Shown one piece after another: positions 5,788 through 10,160 of a stretch of DNA of 10,160 bases. Made by a program: the position numbers and the translations under genes. The notes beneath the pieces were generated by a model. The model was given only the letters and a program-made list of their open reading frames with translations. It had not been told where the DNA came from and made no database searches. The stretch is from Lentisphaerota bacterium (GTDB lineage Bacteria > Verrucomicrobiota > Lentisphaeria > Oligosphaerales > Oligosphaeraceae): assembly GCA_012800625.1 (NCBI GenBank), contig JAAZIY010000447.1:1-10160 (forward strand). Direction: 5' to 3'. Positions within the stretch are counted from its first letter, which is position 1, and the number at the start of each line of letters is the position of its first letter.

Positions 5788-7101
5788 TCATTCATTAAAC
5801 AAGCTGCACAGTCCTATGCCAAAGCCTTTTTCGCCGAAGGCGCTGGAGCGGCGCTGCAATTCCGCCTCTCCGCTTTCTCTGGCGTTCAAGGTCTGCCAGA
5901 GCGCCAGCAGCTCATCGGCGTTGTCGCATTCGAAGACAAAAGCCGATCCTGGGGGCAGCGCCGCCACAGTCGGCTTGGGTCCCTGGCCCAGCATTTGCCC
6001 GCAGGCGCTTTTCTGATGCAGGTCCCAGCCTGAGAAGTAGAGCGGTTTGCCCACTCGGCAGGCGATCATTCTGGCGCCTATCTTGGCGGCAAGGCTGCGG
6101 CGCTGTCGCCACTGCCGTCTATTTTCGTCGGGGCGCCGGGCCTCATCCTGACTCGGTTTGGGCAGCTGTACGCTGCCGTCCTGCGGGTTTATCCAGCTAG
6201 GCAGCCAGCCGCCGGGATGGCCCTGTGGGTTCTTTTCATTTGCCGGCAGGGCTAGAAACAGTGCCGGGCTGAGCAAGGTCCAGCGCAGACGGAATGGTGC
6301 GGTCAGCTCTTGGCGGGAGGGCATTTTAAGTCCCGGCAGTTGCCAGTCTGCCTGATGCAGCTCAGCGATTCCCTGCTGTCCGCCTATAATCAGGTTTTTT
6401 GGCAGGTTGAGCTTGTCAAAAACATCTTGCAGCTCCCGTGGTCCCGCGCCCTTGGGCTTGATTTGGCAGGAAACCTCAAAGGCCAAAGCCACATCTGCGC
6501 GCAGACGCAGGTACTCGGCCTGATACAGCCTGCCCTCGATGACCCCGCCGCTCTCAGGGTCTATGGCATTGCCCACATTGCGCTCCACATCGTAAAGCGG
6601 TTCATGCTTGACCCTGAAGCTCTGTCCGCTCAAGTAGCGCTCATATTCATCCTGCGAGAGCCACTGCGGCAAGCTGCTTTTGCTTCGCACGCTTGCCGCC
6701 AGGCTATAGGGCAGCTGCGCGGCCAAATCAGTGCGTCGGTTATCATGCAGGCGCATGGGGTATAAAAGGCCGTCATCCTCACAGCGCGTCAAGTCCAAGG
6801 GGCAGGGAAAATAAGCCTGGCCCTGAAACAAAGGAAAGGGGCCGCAGCTTTTCAAGGCGCCAAAGCGGTCTGAGCTATGCCTGAGGCCCTGGATTTCGCG
6901 CTCGTTTTTTCTGTGCTCCAGTCCTTCCCAGGCTTGGCGCTCCGGCCAAAGCCGGTGGAAAAGATGTATAAGCGCATTCCACAGCTGGTCTGGGCGCGGC
7001 CAGTTGGCTCCGCAGCCAGCGTCAGAGGCCGACATGGGGCGGGCATCGCGCAGGAAAAGCAAGTCGCGCGGCATTAATTGTAGTTTATGGTTCTTCATCA
7101 T
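5788..7101 (-). CDS. cmr3: Type III-B protein Cmr3 (Cas5-like)
   Basis: The protein has 437 residues. Cmr3 is the Cas5-like subunit that binds the 5' tag of the crRNA and pairs with Cas10 at the foot of the complex. Conserved parts seen are LMPRDLLFLRDARPM (9-23), the PrDxlxFRDgRPf opening; GGVIEGRLYQAEYLRLR (185-201); LIIGGQQGIAEL (237-248); GKPLYFSGWDL (351-361); VAALPPGSAFVFE (379-391); and GFGIGLCSLF (426-435). The ATG at 7101 overlaps the cas10 stop as ATGA. A second ATG follows at once (7098), and GGAGG sits only 1 nt before the first ATG but 4 nt before the second. Met2 may therefore be the real start, with no effect on the fold. Length is slightly above the common 300-400 range. A basic Arg/Gln-rich loop lies at 321-337. 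Confidence 0.94.
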   Translation of the reverse strand: MMKNHKLQLMPRDLLFLRDARPMSASDAGCGANWPRPDQLWNALIHLFHRLWPERQAWEGLEHRKNEREIQGLRHSSDRFGALKSCGPFPLFQGQAYFPCPLDLTRCEDDGLLYPMRLHDNRRTDLAAQLPYSLAASVRSKSSLPQWLSQDEYERYLSGQSFRVKHEPLYDVERNVGNAIDPESGGVIEGRLYQAEYLRLRADVALAFEVSCQIKPKGAGPRELQDVFDKLNLPKNLIIGGQQGIAELHQADWQLPGLKMPSRQELTAPFRLRWTLLSPALFLALPANEKNPQGHPGGWLPSWINPQDGSVQLPKPSQDEARRPDENRRQWRQRRSLAAKIGARMIACRVGKPLYFSGWDLHQKSACGQMLGQGPKPTVAALPPGSAFVFECDNADELLALWQTLNARESGEAELQRRSSAFGEKGFGIGLCSLFNE

Positions 7102-9854
7102 CCCTCCAGTTTGCGGCTAATAAAGCTCTGGGTCAAAAACGGCTGTATAAAATCAGCCAAGGCTAGGCTTTCACGCTTTTTGTCTGGGTTGGCCTGTGTA
7201 TTTTTGCATTCATGCAGCCAGCTTTGTATCTGCTCGCCCAGCTCGGCCAGCGCTGTTTTTTCTTCGCGGGCCTCCTTGCTGCTTTGCCTGCTCAAGACCA
7301 GCTTGCTGTCCCGCCAAATGATGTCGGCCAGCTCATCAAGGCCTATATCGGGGGTTTTATGCAGCCGATAAGACTGCAGTAGCGCGGCCAGGGCATAAGG
7401 GAAGCGCCCTGAGAGCCTGGGCGGGGGTGGCTCCAGCCCCGGTTCGGCTAGCGGCTGCAGGCTCATCTCCTCGAGTTTTTGCATCAGGGGCAGCGCCGCG
7501 CTGTTCCAGTTGCAGCCCCACTGCAGAATTTCACCGGAGCGTTTATAGAGCGAAAAGGCCAGTGCAGAGCGGCCATACTCCTTTTTTGCCCGTCCTTCAG
7601 CCAGCTTGGCCTCTTTCACCAGCGTTTGCAGCGGCGCCTTGTAATGCCCTATGGCCATACCCAAAGAGACATCGCATTTGCTTCCGGGCATCATCAGCGG
7701 ATAGCCGGCATTGGCCCGGACGAAGTTGCCTTCAGGGTCGGCATTCAGCGGCATCTGGCTCATCTCCTCAGGCTCCTCACCGCGAAACAGCTGACGCAGC
7801 GCCTTGGCGCAGTCTAGGGCGCGGTCGGCTGGCAGCATGGCCAGCACATCATCGCCGCCGGCATAGATTAGCTGCCCGCAGTAGTGTTCCACCAACGGCC
7901 TGGCCACCCAAGTGGCAAAATTGGCCAGAGCCTCGCTAAGCTGCAAGTGATAGGAGGGAGTCAGAAGCCGACGCAGATTGACTGCCTCCGCTTTTTCCAG
8001 TATGGCTTTGAGATGCTGGCAGGCCGGGTCTGAAAGCTGATCCAGGAAAGCAGGCAGTTTTTCGCCTGAAATCCACTTGCCCATCTCATCGCCGTCCATG
8101 GCGATAATGGCCACATAGCTTCCCTGATGGCGATTGTTTTTGGCTATGTCCTCCACCGAGTCAAAACCCAAGGACTCGCCAAACTGCCTGGGGTTCAAGC
8201 CCAGGGCCTCACGCAGGTAAGGTATCTCCTTGTCCCTGCACCACAGTCTTTTGATCAGGTTCATGGCACCGTATCTATGCCCCCGTGAAGACTCGCCGGC
8301 CTCATCGGCTTCGCTAGCCTCATCCGTTTCCTCATCCGCTTCCCGGCGCAGCGAGAACAGCTCTGGGTGCCTGCTGTGCAGATACTGCCAGAACTGCTCG
8401 TCGCCGATGATCTCCTCTTTGCCGGAAAGCGAATCCTTCACACTGGCTTCCGGCCAGGGATTTTCCCAGGCGCTAAAATTGTTGCAGTTGCGCCGGGCGG
8501 CCAGCTTCGCGTCCAGAAGCGCATAGTGCAAAGACCAGAGCACTCCGGGATTATTCAAGCGCTCTTTTGTCTGCTCGTCCTCATAAAAGCGCTTGTCCCG
8601 CTGCTCGAAGGGCAGCCACTGTTCGGCGAAAAGCAGGGTCTTCTGTAGATTTTCCAGCGGGCTGCCATCCTTGTCTTTAGCTTGCTTGGCGGGCAGTCTG
8701 GCGGCCTGCTCTAGGCATTCCTCCCGAGAGAGCCAGCCCTGCACCGCCCAGCTGCACTGCGGGAAGGCCTTTATCTGTGCTTGCCAGCGCTGCCGCCAGT
8801 GCTCCAAGCCCTGGCAGCCGGCCTCGACACCCTGCTGCTCCAGCCAAGTCCAGACCGCGTCGCCTATGCGCTGCAGCTCCGCCTTGAGGCTTTCAGCCGC
8901 CATAGCGGCCAGTTCCTCGGCGCGGCTCTCCGGAACCAGAGCCAAGAACTTATTAGGCAAAGTGGGGGTTAAAAGCCACTGTGCCGCCGCATCGGCCTTT
9001 TGACCGCCACTCTGAGCGGCATAGTGGCGTTTATCAGCCAGGATTCTTTCCCACAGTGATTCCATCCTGTCCCCTTTGCCCTTGTATTGCACGGCATAAT
9101 GGCTGTCCTTGTGCAAAGCGTCAAAAATGCCGTTGCCGCGCAGATTAGGGAAAACCATAGCATCCGGGCCTAGTTCATCGCTAATTGCCTTCATGGCATG
9201 GGCCATCAGCCAGGAAAGCAGATAGGAGCCGCTCCACAGGTCTCTGGTGCTGCGCGCCTGCGAGATAAACTCCTGCACGCCACCCAGCTGAAAAAGCAGT
9301 AGAGCCGGACGCAGCCGGCCCTGTTCGGCGCAGCCGCTCAAGGCCGAGGCCATGGCGTTATGCACCCAGATGCTGTGGTCAGGAATGCGGGTGTCAGCCG
9401 GAAGCAGGGCTATCTGCGAACTGTAGGAGGCATCGCTGGTAACCGCATTCTCCAGCCAACGCCGCCAATAAAGAAAATGCGCCACCTTGGGATCACTGGT
9501 TCCTATGGCGTTGACCGCAGACTGCAAAATGCCGTGCAGCTCCCCCTTGCGCGCTACTAGCTTGGCAGTATCTATTTCTGCTTGGACTGAGGACATGGGA
9601 TGAATAAAAGCCGCCTTGGACACCTGACTGTAGCTCGTGGCGCAGTAGCGCTGCGGAAAGACAAAACGGTCAGACGCGGCGGTGAAATGATCGGCAGCTC
9701 GAACCAGCTTCCAATCAGCCTCGTCCAGGCTAAGCTCAGCCGCAGTCTGAAATGACTTCGCCGCATCCTCATGCCTGAAAATTTGCAGACACTTGTCCGG
9801 CGGATCGTGTAAAAGTGCCGCTAGCTTCCTTTGCCAAAATACTCTTTCCGACAT
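7098..9854 (-). CDS. cas10: Type III-B Cas10 (Cmr2), HD nuclease and cOA synthetase
   Basis: The protein has 918 residues. Cas10 is the large subunit: on target RNA binding it cuts single-stranded DNA (HD domain) and makes cyclic oligoadenylate from ATP (Palm domains). The HD motif KLAALLHDPPDK is at 10-21, followed by ADHFTAASDR (54-63). The Cmr2 motif GGVQEFISQARSTRDLWSGS (191-210) marks the first Palm domain. MDGDEMGKW (586-594) and YAGGDDVLAMLP (664-675) are in the second Palm region; GGDD at 666-669 is the cyclase metal site, so cOA synthesis is expected. The region 474-532, where many Cmr2 proteins have a four-cysteine zinc site, reads DSLSG and YGAMN instead. An acidic Asp/Glu/Ala/Ser stretch lies at 505-522. 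The start ATG has AAGGAG 6 nt upstream. It is the first gene of the operon. Confidence 0.98.
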   Translation of the reverse strand: MSERVFWQRKLAALLHDPPDKCLQIFRHEDAAKSFQTAAELSLDEADWKLVRAADHFTAASDRFVFPQRYCATSYSQVSKAAFIHPMSSVQAEIDTAKLVARKGELHGILQSAVNAIGTSDPKVAHFLYWRRWLENAVTSDASYSSQIALLPADTRIPDHSIWVHNAMASALSGCAEQGRLRPALLLFQLGGVQEFISQARSTRDLWSGSYLLSWLMAHAMKAISDELGPDAMVFPNLRGNGIFDALHKDSHYAVQYKGKGDRMESLWERILADKRHYAAQSGGQKADAAAQWLLTPTLPNKFLALVPESRAEELAAMAAESLKAELQRIGDAVWTWLEQQGVEAGCQGLEHWRQRWQAQIKAFPQCSWAVQGWLSREECLEQAARLPAKQAKDKDGSPLENLQKTLLFAEQWLPFEQRDKRFYEDEQTKERLNNPGVLWSLHYALLDAKLAARRNCNNFSAWENPWPEASVKDSLSGKEEIIGDEQFWQYLHSRHPELFSLRREADEETDEASEADEAGESSRGHRYGAMNLIKRLWCRDKEIPYLREALGLNPRQFGESLGFDSVEDIAKNNRHQGSYVAIIAMDGDEMGKWISGEKLPAFLDQLSDPACQHLKAILEKAEAVNLRRLLTPSYHLQLSEALANFATWVARPLVEHYCGQLIYAGGDDVLAMLPADRALDCAKALRQLFRGEEPEEMSQMPLNADPEGNFVRANAGYPLMMPGSKCDVSLGMAIGHYKAPLQTLVKEAKLAEGRAKKEYGRSALAFSLYKRSGEILQWGCNWNSAALPLMQKLEEMSLQPLAEPGLEPPPPRLSGRFPYALAALLQSYRLHKTPDIGLDELADIIWRDSKLVLSRQSSKEAREEKTALAELGEQIQSWLHECKNTQANPDKKRESLALADFIQPFLTQSFISRKLEG

Positions 9855-9902
9855 CAGATTCTCCTTTCTGTGATCAGCTTAACAACAAAACCAGGACAAC
9901 GC

Positions 9903-9915
9903 ATTGAAATTCAAT
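9903..9915. promoter_or_regulatory. 13-bp palindrome in the cas10 5' leader
   Basis: ATTGAA-A-TTCAAT is a perfect inverted repeat with one central base. It lies about 50 nt upstream of the cas10 start and downstream of the predicted promoter, so it could be a repressor operator. AT-rich palindromes of this size also occur by chance. Confidence 0.3.
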
Positions 9916-9942
9916 ATAGACCTGAAAGCCTATAGCCTTACC

Positions 9943-9966
9943 GGACTTACTCTAATGCCGAAGTCC
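9943..9966. promoter_or_regulatory. Inverted repeat across the cas10 promoter -10 element
   Basis: GGACTT (9943-9948) and AAGTCC (9961-9966) are exact inverted arms 12 nt apart, extendable as CCGGACTT and AAGTCCTGG with one bulge. The loop contains the predicted -10 hexamer. A protein bound to both arms would block RNA polymerase, so this is a candidate operator for the cmr operon. Confidence 0.35.
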
Positions 9967-9977
9967 TGGATTGTCAA
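9949..9977 (-). promoter_or_regulatory. Predicted promoter of the cmr operon
   Basis: On the minus strand a perfect TTGACA (9977-9972) is followed 17 nt later by TAGAGT (9954-9949), a partial match to TATAAT. Transcription would start near 9942 and give a leader of about 90 nt before the cas10 ATG. No other promoter as good was seen in the 163-nt gap. Confidence 0.5.
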
Positions 9978-10017
9978 TGCAAATCAATGACTACATTCAT
10001 ATATAGGACGGCAAAGA

Positions 10018-10160
10018 ATGGCTTTTCCAATCTTTGGAGAAAATATTTTGAAAAACTGGCGGGGAAAGGGTATTGGGGCAGCGGACGAATCGGACGAATC
10101 GGACGAATCGGACGAATCGGACGAATCGGACGAATCGGACGAATCGGACGAATCGGACGA
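10018..10160 (+). CDS. Partial hypothetical ORF running into a DES repeat
   Basis: An ATG at 10018 opens a plus-strand frame that stays open to the window edge (47 codons seen). It reads MAFPIFGENILKNWRGKGIG, then Ala-Ala and repeated Asp-Glu-Ser from the 9-bp tandem repeat. The product would start with a short unique segment and continue as an acidic, probably disordered tract. AGGA lies about 10 nt before the ATG, which is weak and distant. It is divergent from cas10. The repeat has no stop in any of the six frames, so openness in that part is not evidence of coding. It may be a real gene cut by the edge or simply non-coding DNA. Confidence 0.35.
   Translation, partial: MAFPIFGENILKNWRGKGIGAADESDESDESDESDESDESDESDESD
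10082..10160. repeat. Perfect 9-bp tandem repeat CGGACGAAT
   Basis: There are eight full identical copies plus 7 nt of a ninth, cut off by the window edge. There are no spacers, so this is a minisatellite and not a CRISPR array. The period is a multiple of three, so copy-number changes would keep a reading frame. Perfect identity suggests recent expansion by slippage, or an assembly limit if this is a contig end. Confidence 0.95.

Noticed and set aside
7427..7939. Plus-strand open frame of 170 codons
   Set aside because: It is antisense to the GGDD part of cas10 and rich in Pro/Arg/Ala, as expected for a shadow frame.
10082..10160. CRISPR array at the right edge
   Set aside because: The unit is 9 bp and repeats directly with no unique spacers, so it is a simple tandem repeat.

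Overview
The window carries a complete type III-B (Cmr) CRISPR effector operon on the minus strand. It is read from right to left as cas10/cmr2, cmr3, cmr4, cmr5, cmr6, cmr1, spanning 9854 down to 2242. Junctions are tight: ATGA overlaps at cas10/cmr3 and cmr6/cmr1, and gaps of 12 to 74 nt elsewhere. Almost every start has a strong Shine-Dalgarno sequence. Cas10 keeps both an HD nuclease motif and the GGDD cyclase motif, and Cmr4 keeps the aspartate that cuts target RNA. The complex therefore looks able to cut RNA, cut DNA and make cyclic oligoadenylate (cOA). A TTGACA/TAGAGT promoter candidate, with inverted repeats on and below it, lies upstream of cas10.

Below cmr1, after a 245-nt spacer, are three more minus-strand genes. 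The first (1607-1996) encodes a small protein that resembles the DUF1874 / STIV-B116 fold, the family of the AcrIII-1 and Crn2 ring nucleases that destroy cA4. If correct, it would be the off-switch for the second messenger made by Cas10. The next two (1081-1512 and 188-1084) overlap by ATGA. One is a basic protein with faint resemblance to MazF/PemK toxins, and the other ends in a sigma-region-4-like helix-turn-helix. Two copies of a CACGAAG-rich repeat, with a 28-nt core matching at 27 positions, lie in the same orientation on either side of this three-gene block (77-160 and 2089-2162).

The right edge is a perfect 9-bp tandem repeat that runs off the window. A short plus-strand ORF reads into it and would encode an Asp-Glu-Ser repeat; it diverges from the cmr operon. 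The left edge holds a sigma-70-like promoter candidate with a small palindrome in its spacer.

No CRISPR array, cas1/cas2, cas6, CARF-domain effector, tRNA, rRNA or transposase is visible; these may lie outside the window. The organism is a bacterium of moderate G+C that uses canonical Shine-Dalgarno sites. I cannot fix the phylum. The dispersed CACGAAG repeats and the unusual sigma-like protein would suit a PVC-type or other environmental lineage, but that is a weak guess.
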